Positions 48,574-60,525 of a stretch of 64,000 nucleotides of DNA are shown piece by piece. Source of the DNA: Margaritifera margaritifera (lineage: Eukaryota; Mollusca; Bivalvia; Unionida; Margaritiferidae); contig JAQPZY010001638.1 of NCBI GenBank assembly GCA_029931535.1, positions 4,960,001 to 5,024,000 on the forward strand, read 5' to 3'. The notes under the pieces were generated by a model. The model was given only the letters and a program-made list of their open reading frames with translations. It was not told the origin of the DNA and did no database searches. The position numbers were made by a program, and so were the translations under genes. How positions within the stretch are numbered: position 1 is the first letter of the stretch; each line of letters opens with the position of its first letter.

Positions 48574-49060
48574 TAATGTAAGTCGTGAATAACTATGTGG
48601 AGAGGACCAAAATGACTTTACTTTCAATACATATCACATTAAGAATCAAACTACACTTCCTTTCCATTGTGAAGGCCATAAAAGTTTCAGGGCCAAGGCC
48701 TATCAGATCTGTTTACCATCATCACTGGTTAGACTCAATGGGCACATGTGTGAGAAGGGGAATGTGATTCTTACCAAAAAGATTGTTGGAAAGTCACATC
48801 TGACACAAAGCTTTTGTCATCTTCACACCAGACTTTAGTCAGATGCGCTATTGCAAATGAATTATATTTTTCATTATGAGTGACATCCCCCTTTTTGCAC
48901 ATGTGACGGTTGAGTCAAAACTATGGCAACAGTTAAAGGAACTGATGGGCTTCAGACCTGAAAATTTGATGGCCTCAATATGGAAATAAAGTCTAGTTTG
49001 ATTCTCAATGTGGTATTGAAAGTAAAATCACTATGGCTCTCTCCACATACTAGACTAGTT
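48574..49060. mobile_element. MITE with inverted repeats of over 100 bp
   Basis: The left arm (48592-48700: CTATGTGGAGAGGACC, then ACTTTACTTTCAATACATAT, then AAGAATCAAACTACACTT) is the reverse complement, with substitutions, of the right arm (48925-49058: AGTCTAGTTTGATTCTCAAT, then GTGGTATTGAAAGTAAAATC, then GCTCTCTCCACATAC). The interior of about 220 bp has no open frame of note. Target-site duplication not resolved. Confidence 0.85.
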
Positions 49061-49289
49061 CAAAACTAGACATTGATTAGATAAAAGAGTGCCAAGAATA
49101 CAGTGGCCCCTCAACAAACTGGAAATCTAAGATTTGGCTACTTGCCTGTCTTTGTCCCTCTCAGCCAGTAGAAAGATAAAAAAGGGAATACTCTGGCTAC
49201 AGATAGAACAGAGTATTATTACAACTCTGGAAGAATGAATCAATGTATATATGAACTGGCAAAAAAGCATTTAAATTAGGTCGCAAAAA

Positions 49290-49640
49290 TAAGAAAGCGG
49301 CATAACTCTATTTATAGTAATAGTGGGATATTTTATGGTGGATTTGAATCACTTGTACAAATTTGAAAACCCTTTATAACAGTGTTGCTTTTGTCACATT
49401 TGGTCAATTTCTGTTGATCAGTTTGAATCAGAAGTCGTTACAAGGTTTTCTATTTTTTAATAACAGCTATAGTTTATGGCCAATAAGCATCATTTGTAAA
49501 CATTTCAAAGCTCTTTATGTCATAGTGCTTTCTATAAAATTTGGTCAAGTCTGTTCAGTGGTTTTTCAGAAGCTGTTTTAAAGTTTTTCTGTTTTTAGTA
49601 GTTGTGGTTGTATTTGATGGCAGATCAGCATACATGGCCA
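49290..49640. repeat. Diverged tandem repeat of about 142 bp, 2 copies
   Basis: ACATTTGGTCAATTTCTGTT (about 49396) and AAATTTGGTCAAGTCTGTTC (about 49538) are each followed by CAGAAG..GTT..AAGGTTTTCT-like text and preceded by a CATTTGTAAA- or CTTGTACAAA-like phrase. Confidence 0.7.
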
Positions 49641-51489
49641 GCTTGCTTTTGTAAAGTTTTTTGACAATTTGAGGACTTCTGATATTTCATAACAAATTTG
49701 AACCCTGGGACCATGTAAGGGTTACTCTGAAGCCAAAATGTTTCAAGACAACATCAAAAATAATTATTCTCAATTTCTGTAATCAAAGGACATAAAAAGA
49801 AATTACTTGGATATTTGCCCAATCTCTGCTGTGTTGATACCTCAAACTTTTTAAAGTGCAAATTATTTTTTCTTGTATACATTAAAGATATGATTGGCAG
49901 TGAAGGAAAATTTGTTGTTACAAGAATAAAAAATGAAAAACTGATAATTCAAGTTACATGCATGCAAGTCATTTCCAGTCTTTTGGAAACTTATTTGGAT
50001 AAAGTTGTGATATTCTTTAACTCTAAAGCAAGTCTGTAACAGAAGTCTTTATGGACTGAAAACTGAAACCATTCTTACATCTCAAGCACTACCAGTCATT
50101 CATTGCCAAACTGAAGTAGTTGTTAGAAAGTGTATGATTGTAACTACCAGTGAATTTAGTCATACACAGAAGTGCAAGTAGTGAGACTTGCCTGTTTGCA
50201 CAGTAACTGATAATTACATGATATTTATCAACTGTTTAAAGCAAACTTGCTGTTACACAGAAATGTTTCACTAATGTCATACAGAACAATTTTCAGCAAA
50301 AATGACATTACTTCAGAGAATATTTCACCATGTTTTTTTTTCTATTTTACAGTTCTATGATTCAATAATCAGTTAAATATGTTGAAAATTCTCTTAAGAT
50401 TACATTTAGCTATATATATTTGGCACTATTTGCTCTCTATCCAAAATATCCTATATCTATTAAAATCAAATACTACTAACTGGACATGTTTCAATCACTA
50501 CCCATTGTACACTAAAGTCATTACCAACAAGATTGATAGTACACATTCTGATTGTGTGCTTAAAGCAACATTCACAAGATCATTTGTTCAGTAATTGGTA
50601 TTACATCATTGGGATAACATGGTACTTATGACTTGGCCACTAATATTTAACCTAGGTTATAAAATTTCTGAACTGTTTGTCCTGGTAGATGTCTGAATTT
50701 ATATGATACATATATTTAATGACATAACTTTTGTGGGCATAAAATTTCTTTGCTCACCAAATTTGATAAACTTTTTTGTTTTCTAACATGTTGTGATTTA
50801 CAGTATTTTCCATATATGCTTTTTTTCAAATATGAACTTGTTATCCATATATAACAATATATCAACAGTGTTATCGCTCAAATTTAAAAGAGCAAAATGA
50901 CACTTCTGAAAAACAAAACAAAAATAAATATCTTATAGCTTCATTAAAATGCTAAACTGCAGTCACAAATGAGAATAATTTGTGACCCAACAGCCAGATT
51001 AGACTGACTATTTAATTTTCAGGGGGGGGGGGGGATAGACTGGTATTTTCTTTCAAGCTGGGGTATTGTTTTTTTTACCTCATGATAATTTTTTTTCAAC
51101 TAATAAAATCTATATAATAGTTTTGTTTTGTTGCTAGGAATCAGAGCAAAAATATTTTTTCAAGCTATTTGAGAGCCGGGAAGTTTATTACAAAAAATCC
51201 ATCCCACCCCCCTGACAATTAAATGGGACAGTCCCTATTGGATGTTTATGTACCTCAAACTCCATTGGTTTGGACTTTTTAAAGTCTTAGCTTAAAACAA
51301 GATTTATATCTACAAAAAAGGGGGGATTTAGATTCTAAGTTACCAATCAAAAAGTGACTATTTGCCTACTTTAAAGACTCCAAATCAAAACATTTGTTTC
51401 ATTGCACAAACCTGTGAAAAAAAAAGATTTCGTACTAAAATAAATTAATAAATCCTACATGCTATATTTCAATCATTCCAAATACATAC

Positions 51490-51637
51490 CTGTTATATGA
51501 AATATGGACTTGAATCCAAGACCAAACCTGCCAACTTTGATAGGGTCCTTTTCCTTCACACTGCTATTCAACATGCATATTCCTTCCCAGTCCTCCTTAG
51601 TGAATTTAGCATCATTATACACACAGAGCCCTGGTCC
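51490..51637 (-). CDS. SACS: Sacsin-like protein, small exon within HATPase repeat 1
   Basis: 148 nt. The acceptor is ACCTTAG at 51638 onward (phase 0) and the donor ACAG|GTATGT, phase 1. It reads GPGLCVYNDAKFTKEDWEGI, then KEKDPIKVGRFGLGFKSIFH. This is the second half of the ATP-binding site of the sacsin Hsp90-like domain, including the glycine-rich VGRFGLGF lid motif. It joins upstream to ...YKKFFK (exon 56219-56332) and downstream to D-YPCII. Both joins restore the expected family sequence without gaps. Confidence 0.92.
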
Positions 51638-51667
51638 CTAAGGTTGAATTTAAATTTAAACTTTATT

Positions 51668-51716
51668 TCAACAACAACAACAATAACAACAACAGTAATA
51701 ATAATAATAATAATAT
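51668..51716. repeat. (AAC)n/(AAT)n microsatellite
   Basis: ACAACAACAACAATAACAAC followed by TAATAATAATAATAATAATA. Confidence 0.93.
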
Positions 51717-51869
51717 ATCTTTCATTTATCCAGGGGACACACAGTTAACCATAGTTATACACTGTAATGAACTTGGAAAACAACCAAGTTTGTTATACAA
51801 GAATAAGCAAACATTTTTCAAGTCTCAAAATATTTCCTTCTTTTTCACTACAAATATTATTCAGCAACA

Positions 51870-53190
51870 TGAGGCCCTCTAAAGGAATTGATGCTCTATT
51901 GCATGAAAAGAATTTCCAGGAATTAAAGATAAGACCATTTCTTCTTTTTAATTGCTAAGTGTTGAAACCATCTCTGATATTCTTGAGCGACAAGATTTTC
52001 AAATTAGCCAATGTGGCAGCCATACTGGATGCAAGATTAGCAAGGACAAACTGGTCACCATCAGAAGACTTTTGGTGAAAACACGCTGCTGATATGACCA
52101 TCCATTCTGGAGAATTAGTGACAAGAATTTCAGTATGTTCATTGTGGCAGCCATATTTGAAGTCAGATCAGCACTATTTTCATTCTGGACAAACTATTAA
52201 TTTTCTGTTGAAAAACACTATTAATTTTCTGTTGAAAACCCCATGTTGATATGACTTTTCACTAAGGAGGAACAGCAATATCAAGATTTTCAAGATAGTT
52301 GTCATGGCAGCCATACTGGATGTCAGATCAACACCCAACACCATTTTCATTTAGTACCAACTAGACACCATAAAAAGTCTTCTGGTGAAAGACCAATGTT
52401 GATATAACTTTCCATATAGGAGGGGTAGCAACAAGATTTTCAAGATGGCTGCTGTGGTAGCCATATTGGATATTAGATTGGCACTATTTTCATTAAGAAC
52501 CAACTAGACATCATAAGAAGTCTTTGAGTGAAAAGTGAAAAATCCATGCTGATATGATCATCCATTCAGGTGGAGTAGCAATAACAAGTTTTTTAAGATG
52601 GCCACTGTGGTGGCTATATTGGATGTCAAGGCAGCACCATTTTCATTTAGGATCAATTAGACATCATAAGAAGTGTTCTGACGAAAACCCCATGATGATA
52701 TGACTTTCCATTCAAGAGGAGTAGCAATAATTAAATTTTCAAGATGGCTGTTGTGGTGGCTATATTGACAATCAGATTGACACCATTTTCATTTGGGACC
52801 AATTAGACATCATAAGAAGTGTTTTGGTACATCCACCATATTCATATGCCCATCTACACAGGAAGAGTAACAATAACAAGATTTTCAAGATGGCCACTAT
52901 GGCTGCCATACTGGATGTCCATGTGGAACCATTTTCATTAAGAAGCAAGCAGACATCAGAAGAAGGCAATATGATTACCCATTCAAGAGGAGTAGAGATA
53001 ACCAGATTTTCAAGATGGCTGCTGTGGTGATCATATTGGATGTTTGAGCAGCACCATTTTAATTTAGGACCAACTAGACCATAGGATGAATGTGTGTAGA
53101 AAGTTTCATGACAATGTTCCAAGTAGTTTAGGAGTAGTAGCAATAACAAACTTGTGGTAATGGATGATGGACAAGAGGCTATCCATGAGC
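51870..53190. repeat. 145-bp repeat family, cluster 3 with leader (about 8 copies)
   Basis: A leader (51870-51960) matches 9460-9550, including AGAATTTCCAGGAATTAAAG. It is followed by about eight monomers with anchors near 52093, 52247, 52399, 52550 and 52696 and further diverged copies, then a tail with TTTATGACCAGCTGAGATAA. The tail of cluster 2 (GACAACAAATAACAGACCAT, then TTTATGACCCGTAGAGCTAA) corresponds, so leader, core and tail are shared. A minus-strand open frame of 215 codons (53419-52772) runs across the repeats without resemblance to any protein. Confidence 0.88.
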
Positions 53191-54084
53191 TCTCCAGGTT
53201 TATGACCAGCTGAGATAAAAATGAACAACAAAAATGTTTGTAATAATGAGCAGAAAAATCTGCCCAAACAATAAAGAACATCAACAATAATGGATTACTG
53301 TCGTTGTTGGGAGAGTTGTCATAAATCAAAAGTAGAAACAGCCTTTTGTGAAACCAACAGTTTTGTGGAATGCTGTGTCTTATCTGCTCTGATATGGCAT
53401 AATTAACAAAAACTTGCAAAACTGCTGGAGAAAGAAAAGTGTCTCAGTAACTCAGTTTTGCCTGTGGTGAGTAATACCCTCCAGAATGAATACACCGATC
53501 AAGTTTCATGACTGTAGATAGAACAGTGTCTAACAGTGTTGTTCAATGAGACTCTTGCATGGTTTTGAGAGATCTATGCCATACAAGAGTCTGGTAAATT
53601 GTTTCTATTGATCTCTATTACTGACAGAAGGCACTTCAGTAGAACTTTGTAGAAGTAATGACATCCATCTAAATAATTTCCTAGGCATATTTTCTGCAAT
53701 CATTCAAGCTAAGATTATACCGAAAGCTTAAAAGAAACATTATTATTATTATTAGTAGTAGTATTATGTACAATGATTGGCTATTGTCATCTTCAAGTTT
53801 TAAAAAACCCCAGGAAATTATCATCCTTCAATGCATCTATATGCACCCTTTGAATCCTGAAAACAGGAATCATTATTACTATTATTATTAGTGTTAATAT
53901 TTATGTTGATACTAACTATATTAATTTGTATTGTCTTTCTGAAGATATTTCAATGCAAGATAGGCGCATATGCTTTGCTTTTCTCAGTATAATTTAATAC
54001 AACTTTAGAAACAGAAGTTGATACAGGATGTGTGTTTCAATTAGTCAATGAAAATGTGTGCATGAAATGTGACATCATCTTATC

Positions 54085-54300
54085 ATTATCATGTATAACA
54101 CCACCTTATCTCATCAGCCAATTAAATCACTTTCCAATTTCTTGGAAAGCCTTGTTGTGGTGTTACAATGAAACTATGACATCATTTCATCATCACAATA
54201 ACATATTACATCACCACCTCTCATCACCCAATCAAATCACTTCTCCTAAGTTTGGGAAAGCCTTGTTCTCTCATTTCAAGGAAACCTCTGATTTTTACAA
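54085..54300. repeat. Local duplication of about 115 bp
   Basis: TGACATCATCTTATCATTAT...CAATTAAATCACTTTCC...GGAAAGCCTTGTTGTGG is repeated as TGACATCATTTCATCATCAC...CAATCAAATCACTTCTCC...GGAAAGCCTTGTTCTC. A 111-codon plus-strand open frame crosses both copies but has no family resemblance. Confidence 0.75.
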
Positions 54301-56218
54301 TACCCCATATGACAGATATCTCTTGGAGACACATGATAGTCTAACTGAATATATATCAGAAGAATAAAGCTAAATGCCAAAAAACTTCACACAATTGCAA
54401 TCAATATGAATATTTAATGCAACTGGTAATTTTATTGTTCAAAATGCCATCATGTGACCATGATCAACTGTTAACTTTCGATATACTACTTTTTAGTGCT
54501 AGCTATGCGACCAAATGAAATTAACACAAAGAAAATAGTGGCCATCATAGTTTGTGATTCATGAATGTAAATTCATCTTTTTGTCTATAATTAAAATGAA
54601 TAAAATGACAAATCTAAGTCTATGAGGTCACCTTCAGTCATTAAGTCATAGAAAACATGCATTGAGGGCATGGACATGGCAAATTTACTTTGCTAAATCT
54701 GAATCAGGACATTGTGACAGTCTTGCGATGTCAAGTAAACACAGTGCAGACTCTGAAGTCTATCAATATTACCATGTCTTAATAAATCATTCTTAGATAA
54801 CATGTGTATGAGGTGTTCATATTTGTGTGTAGGGTAAGAGAAACAGATAGACAGACATACAGGATCCTTGTTTTTGATCAACATGAACTGCTAGTTATTT
54901 TGATAAAGGGACAGTTTCATTGATATTGTACTTGAAGTGTACTAAAAATCTAAATACGATCAGTAATGACAACTGAAGAAAGTATTAAAATAGAATTTTC
55001 ACCTGTTTTAAAGTTAATAATCAGAACACTACCACTGAGACAGTCCTGGATACTTTGAAGATGTTCCCTCTATGATTTAGGTACATTGTGAACCTGGCCA
55101 ACAGTTCAGTGACAGAGATCAGATTGTCATGGAAAATAAAAAAATTAAAATAAAATACCCCCCCCCCCCCAAACAATAACTCTCTCTGTGCACAATACAC
55201 ACAGCCAGCAAAGTTACTTTGACAGTTTTATTTAGACTTGTGTTGATATTTTCATCGATGAAAATCACTTGCATACAAATTTATCCTGGAGAAATTTTAA
55301 GCTTTAATATTGACCAAAGCTTACCTTTCTAAAAGTTTTGAGTTGATCTAAGAAGGCCACTAACACAACTTGCAGAATTTCAAAGAACAGCTGACAGTGA
55401 AAATCAGCTTCATTTATTCGAAAATAATAAATATTTCTTCACCTACATAAACAAATACTTCCTTCTTTCTTTTGTTTCAAGTGCTTAAACTTAAAGATTG
55501 TCAACGTGAGTTATTTTCATCCTGGAAAATCGACCAGCATAAGGCCTTTTGAAATTTCTTTGATGCTAAAAACAGCTGATTTAGAAAGGGGAGAATTTTA
55601 TTATGTGACAATTGAAGGTCATAAAAGGAAAACCGTTTTGAGATAAAAAAAATATAAAAAAACAACAGAATCAAAGACATAAGTAAACTAGATCGGGATT
55701 TCAATTATAAGAGTTGAATGTTGTTTTGTCTGAATTTATTATGGTATATACTTTCAGTTTATGGCCAGGTGAGCTAAAAACTCACTTATTTTACAACATG
55801 GTTTTGAAACAGCACAGTCAGAACAAAGTACATGTGGTGGTATATAATGTGACCTTAGGATATGATGCCACATCATTATGTATTAGGAAACTGAATTTTT
55901 ATGCTTACATTTTCAAAGAGACATATTTGTATGCTTTTAATTTTTGTGTTTCTGAAAGATTTTAAAAAGCTGCTGCAAAAAAATGTCCATATTTATCATT
56001 AGGATAAACTAAGTCAGCTACTATGCTAAATAATTTCAGCCCATCTGTTTCAAGTAAAACAATAAATACTTTCCATCCACTATAGATACAACTATGTTAT
56101 ATATAGTTTTACGGTACAAATAGCAGTCCATCTCACCCACCCACCCATCCATCTGATACAGTGTAATATATCACAATCACACAGATGGAGGTGTATTCAA
56201 CTATCCATCCATACACAC

Positions 56219-56332
56219 TTTGAAAAATTTCTTGTAGGGTGTCTGAGCGCTGAGTTCCTGATTACAGCATTTTCCAGAAAGAAGTGTTTTGACCTTGGTT
56301 GCCCCAGCATCTTCAGCATTCTGCAACAATTC
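56219..56332 (-). CDS. SACS: Sacsin-like protein, small exon with the N-box of HATPase repeat 1
   Basis: 114 nt, phase 0 at both ends. The acceptor is TCTGTTTCCAG at 56333 onward. The exon starts with GAA TTG TTG CAG AAT GCT, reading ELLQNAEDAGATKVKTLL, the N-box of the sacsin ATPase where Asn and Asp bind ATP and Mg. It ends PYKKFFK. The donor AAA|GTGTGT is weak but is the only site that joins in phase to GPGLCVYND, the normal next block. The preceding block (the LT...IL-K part of repeat 1 and any ubiquitin-like N terminus) is not found up to 64000, so the gene start lies outside the window. Confidence 0.85.
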
Positions 56333-56402
56333 CTGGAAACAGAAGTAAATAAAAGATTATGTCTTGTGTACAAGATAAATTGTATTTTACAAATCAGGAC
56401 AT

Positions 56403-56640
56403 GCAGTGATCTAATAAAGCTTTCTCTTACAAGCTGGTACTCATGACTGCTAAAACTAATGGCACCGGACACAGTGATTAGATAAAGCTTTCTCCTACAA
56501 GCTGGTACTCATGGTTGCTAACACTAATGGCACAGGACTAACAAGCTGGTACTCATGACTGCTAACACTAAATTGCACAGGACACAGTGATATAATAAAG
56601 CTTTCTCTTACAAGCTGGTACTTATGGCTACTAACACTGA
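56403..56640. repeat. 67-bp tandem repeat, about 4 copies
   Basis: Units hold AATAAAGCTTTCTCTTACAA followed by GCTGGTACTCATGACTGCTA. The third unit lacks its first part. The array begins about 70 bp upstream of the acceptor of exon 56219-56332 in transcript order. Confidence 0.9.
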
Positions 56641-57659
56641 GGCAGTCATGTGCAACCTAAGGAACATGGGCTGCATCCAGATCACTACCTGGTTTTATCC
56701 AGTTACATTTACATCATATGATGTGGGTTTAAAAATTGCTGTCTGGCCTGTGCCTTCAAGGAAGTTGCACATGCCTGCGCTAAGAATTATCAGGTTAAAT
56801 ATACTGAAAAGCTCTCTTTTTATCCTACTGACTGAAAAATCAAGGGAAAAAATAGAAATAGTGATGTTTTTCTGTCCATTTGTCTAGATGCAAGCGGGTT
56901 TCTGTGTGAGTGCTAACTCTTGGGTTGAAGAAGAACCCCATAGATTTCAAGGCTAAGAGATCAAGGGCCAAAGTCACTGGAACCCAAAATATAGTTACTT
57001 GCATCCAAACTTCATCAAACTTTACAGGTGGATTACACTTGGGTGGAGGCAACTACCTACTGATGAAAAGATTAAAAGGTCAAATGTATCTTGAGCTGCA
57101 ATTCTGATTTTAGTTTCAACATGGTAAATCAAGTTTCCATCAGATATTTTTCATGAAACTCTACTAAACAATAATGTGGAATTGCTGGAAATCAAATTTA
57201 ATCATAGTCTCATCAGTATAAAAGTGTATGATAACTTTGGCTTTTATGTAATCTTTTATTATTGCATTGCTATCTCTTTTCCTGGTATTACTCCCCAGTT
57301 CTGGGAATATTCCCTCCTCCAATTAGTAATTGCAGGTCTAGAACAAAAACAAAACAATCCAGTCTGATGCCCTAGTTATTTGTCTTTTGGAATATTGTCC
57401 TTCTTTGACTTGCACCAAGACTGAAAGAACATCCGAGTAGGAAGGGAAGAGGAACATTAGTCAATAAGAGCAGGTAAGTATTACATAACTAAAATTAGTT
57501 TTACCCACAACTACATTGTAATAGCGTTTACAACATGACCTGCTATTATTGCATTGCCGACTTTACCAGGCCAGTGGGAGGTCAATAGCCCCCAAGATCA
57601 AATGTCAGAGTTAACTTATCATCTGCTGTCAGTAGGGTGCTTTACTGCAGACTAAACGA

Positions 57660-59400
57660 TGGTTTGACAACTTGTTGGGCTGACACAATTGGGCCTAATG
57701 CATAAATGCCCTTTATCTGGTACAATACTGAACAATGGTAGAATGAAGAGAAGGTAGAGTGAGACCACCAGAAGGCTGCTCTCATGACATCATCCAGAGA
57801 AGAATGATTAAAAAAAGGCTCAAGACTTTGATTCTCATGAAAGAAAGATCTCTCTCAGTAAGCTTTTGATAGAAAAATCCACATCGATATGGTGGCAGCC
57901 AAAATATCAGAGGTACCTCTGAGAGGGAAAAAGGGATGGTTGTAACCATTTCTACTCCTTTTTGATTTATTCAAATAGAAACATATGGTCTGGCTGAGCA
58001 AAGAAGTCTATCTTGATCATACCTAGCATGTATGTGACAGACTGGGAATTTCAAATGGTTCCTAGTATACCAAATGTAGTCAATTCTTGGCCAAAAAACC
58101 TGGCAGGCAAAGAAGACAAACAAAAACATTGCTGCCACTGAATCATAAGCAACCCTTTTCCACCAGTAAATCATTAACTTCGCTTTTTCTTCATGCCAAT
58201 GCCAGGCTAAGAAAGAAAAGACTGTCTTTAGAGTAATGTTCTAGATGGAAACCTCATTCAAGGGTTCATAAGATGGTTTGGATAACAATTAAAGATCACA
58301 CAAAAGGTTCCATCTAGCCATTAAAGAGTGAGAGACAGGTCTCTGAAGCTCAAAGTACTTGATCAGTTCTGAAAGATGAGGGTCTAACACAATGGTTGTG
58401 GCCACATAGAACTAAAGGGTATTGGAGAGGGCAGCCCTTAATGGTAGAGCCAAAGGGAACTAAATGTGTTGCATTCAGGCTCCCCAGAATAGAGAGGTAA
58501 ATTCAAACAGATGAATTCCTCTTGAGCAGTCTTGTTGAGAGAGACAGTATCTGTGTGATCCTGTTGGAAAAACATGAACCATCCATTAACAGGTGAGGAA
58601 ATTCATCCCCATGTAAATGGAATTCTGAGAAGGGATCAGATCTAACTTCTCCTGGTTGGGCATTAGCCAAAGACAAGACACTGTCCCCCAACTGGGTGGC
58701 AGGTCCCTAAGTACAACATGAGAATGATGCACTTTAACCAGCCATCAAAAAGTACTGGATGATGGGAATCACTAATGACTTTAAGTGAGCTGTCTTCACC
58801 CTCGTAAAGGCTCTGGATGAGGAAGCCAGTCTGAAGGGAAGAGCCCAAAATTGAAAGACCTTCTTGCCTAAACAAATCCACAGGAATTTCCTCTGGGACA
58901 GTAGGATGGAGATGTTGAGGTTGGCATTATGTAAGTCTATGGAGACTTCAATCAACTTTATGGTGTTCCCAGCTGAGGTAGATGTATTCCTTCATGAAGC
59001 CATCTTCCTGAAGAAATTTGTTACATGGGGAAAGACTGATAATGAGTTGAAATTCCCCTCCACCAACTTCTAAGTCCGGAATATCCAGGAATAGAATTCC
59101 AGATTTTGAATGTTTTTCATCCTCTCTATGGCCCCAGTCCTTTAAAGGGTGTAGACCTCTTCCCTTATGGATTCCAGTTGGGTCTGGTGGAGTGGAAAGG
59201 ACCCATGCATTGTTAATTACATTTAGCCAGACCTCTAAAAAGAGGCTTAGTCTGGCACCTGCTGGGACATTGGGAAGAGGGGGACTTGGCAGGTGCAACT
59301 CCCTAGGGTTGACTGCCTCCTTCCTTTGGGAAGAGGGAGGGGTCAGAAGATTTACTGTCATGGCCCTTCCAGACACCAGTCAAGAACCATGTGATGTGTG
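57660..59400 (-). mobile_element. DIRS-like retrotransposon fragment, strongly decayed
   Basis: Aligns by eye with the 37.5-39.9 kb element in the same orientation. The recombinase region 57700-58450 shares text such as GACTGGGAATTTC and TTGGAGAGGGCAGCCCTTA. A reverse transcriptase segment at 59376-58948 includes EFQLIISLSPCNKFLQ, upstream of which lies LEVWLNVINNAWVLST. Much of the centre is deleted: the reverse transcriptase active site and most of RNase H are missing. Many stops. It is the most eroded of the three copies. Confidence 0.7.
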
Positions 59401-60149
59401 AAAAGGGGTTGCATCCTCTGTGTACATTCCACTGGATCTCCATGGGACAGACTGGTGTCAACTTGCAAGAACAGTACAACAAATACAGTTAAAATGAATT
59501 CTTATTTTAATAGTCCCCCTATTTGACCAATTGAAATATAGCATTTTGTTTTGCTCCAAGAGCAATATTAACAGATACTCAGCTGATACAATTTTCTTGG
59601 TGGACCCTTAAATTTTCAAATGGCCCAAATATTTTTCTTAGTTTGAACATTGCTTTATTTAGGAAAGTGGGTCACTGGCCCATCACAAATGCCAAATTGA
59701 TTTTCTGAGCTCGCGATATCCCTGTATTCCGACTAAATTGTAGCTAGTTACAAATGTTAAAAGGTTCTATTTTGTTTATCTGCTTTGACATTCATGCTCC
59801 ATTAAGTTATTTAATATAGTTTGAAATATTACATTATTATTAAGATTTATTTTCTCACAAGATCTAGCAAACTGAACTAAGTCAAGAAATTTTGTTTCAA
59901 ATGCATTAAAACTTTCAAAGTTGATCTTATTTTTCTTGAAATTCTTTTCTAGAGCTTATTTGCCATAATTGACAAGATGTCACCAGTGAAAGGTTCATTC
60001 CAAACAACAGCAGCAGCAAGAAGAATAATAACAAGAATACCTACACAACAACATAAAATATCATGGGCTAGATTAATAGGCAGAATAGTTGTAAATCTTA
60101 TAATCTAATGAGAGAGAAAAGCCATAGATTTAGCCATCTAGCATGGAAT

Positions 60150-60308
60150 CTACCATATATACTTGCTTATAAGTTGAGTCCAACTGCAAACAACATAGAC
60201 CCTGATCTGCCATCACATAATGCACCAGCAGATCAGGGTCTATGTTGTTTGTTCCATTGACTACTATTAACAAACTGCATATACCCAGATCTGCCGGCAC
60301 ATGATGCT
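60150..60308. mobile_element. Palindromic MITE, copy C (truncated)
   Basis: The left end ATATATACTTGCTTATAAGT is followed by the hairpin AACATAGACCCTGATCTGCC / CAGCAGATCAGGGTCTATGT and the start of a second hairpin (CCCAGATCTGCCGGCACA). It breaks off near 60308 without its right end. Close to copy B at 5.0 kb, which has the same hairpins in the same order. Confidence 0.8.
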
Positions 60309-60424
60309 AATGAATTTATAACAATACAAGATCATTTTCAAATGATTTGAATAGATGCTTCACTGCAGGCTAGCCTGGGCGTAATTCTACTGACTTTTAA
60401 AAAAAGTCTCCATCAAGTATACTA

Positions 60425-60525
60425 ATAATAATAATAATATTTAATAATACAGATTTTATTTAAAGAGGGTGACACAATTAGTCACATGGAACTAATCCTC
60501 CTTGTGACCCTCTATTATTTGCATA
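60425..60525 (-). other. LINE 3' hairpin and (ATT)n tail
   Basis: The imperfect inverted repeat AGAGGGTCACAAGG / TTGTGTCACCCTCT is followed by AAATAAAATCTGTATTATTA and an ATT microsatellite. In related LINEs such 3' structures are bound by the reverse transcriptase at target-primed integration (family knowledge). Confidence 0.65.

Larger units (their letters stand above)
45519..51489 (-). other. Sacsin-like intron (6.0 kb)
   Basis: Donor ACAG|GTATGT at 51490/51489, acceptor at 45519, phase 1. Repeats are listed separately. 45519-46060 and 49650-51489 hold no gene I can support. Homopolymer tracts occur at 48429-48441 (C) and 51024-51034 (G). Confidence 0.85.
51638..56218 (-). other. Sacsin-like intron (4.6 kb)
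   Basis: Phase 0. It contains the 145-bp repeat cluster 3 and microsatellites. 53200-54060 and 54370-56210 show no gene: AT-rich sequence, a C-run at 55159, ATT-rich tracts near 53740 and 53876, and short open frames without resemblance. Confidence 0.8.

Noticed and set aside
52772..53419. 215-codon minus-strand gene
   Set aside because: It runs through repeated 145-bp monomers without domain resemblance; other clusters do not keep the frame.
54032..54367. 111-codon plus-strand gene
   Set aside because: It spans a local duplication and shows no known domain or supporting signals.
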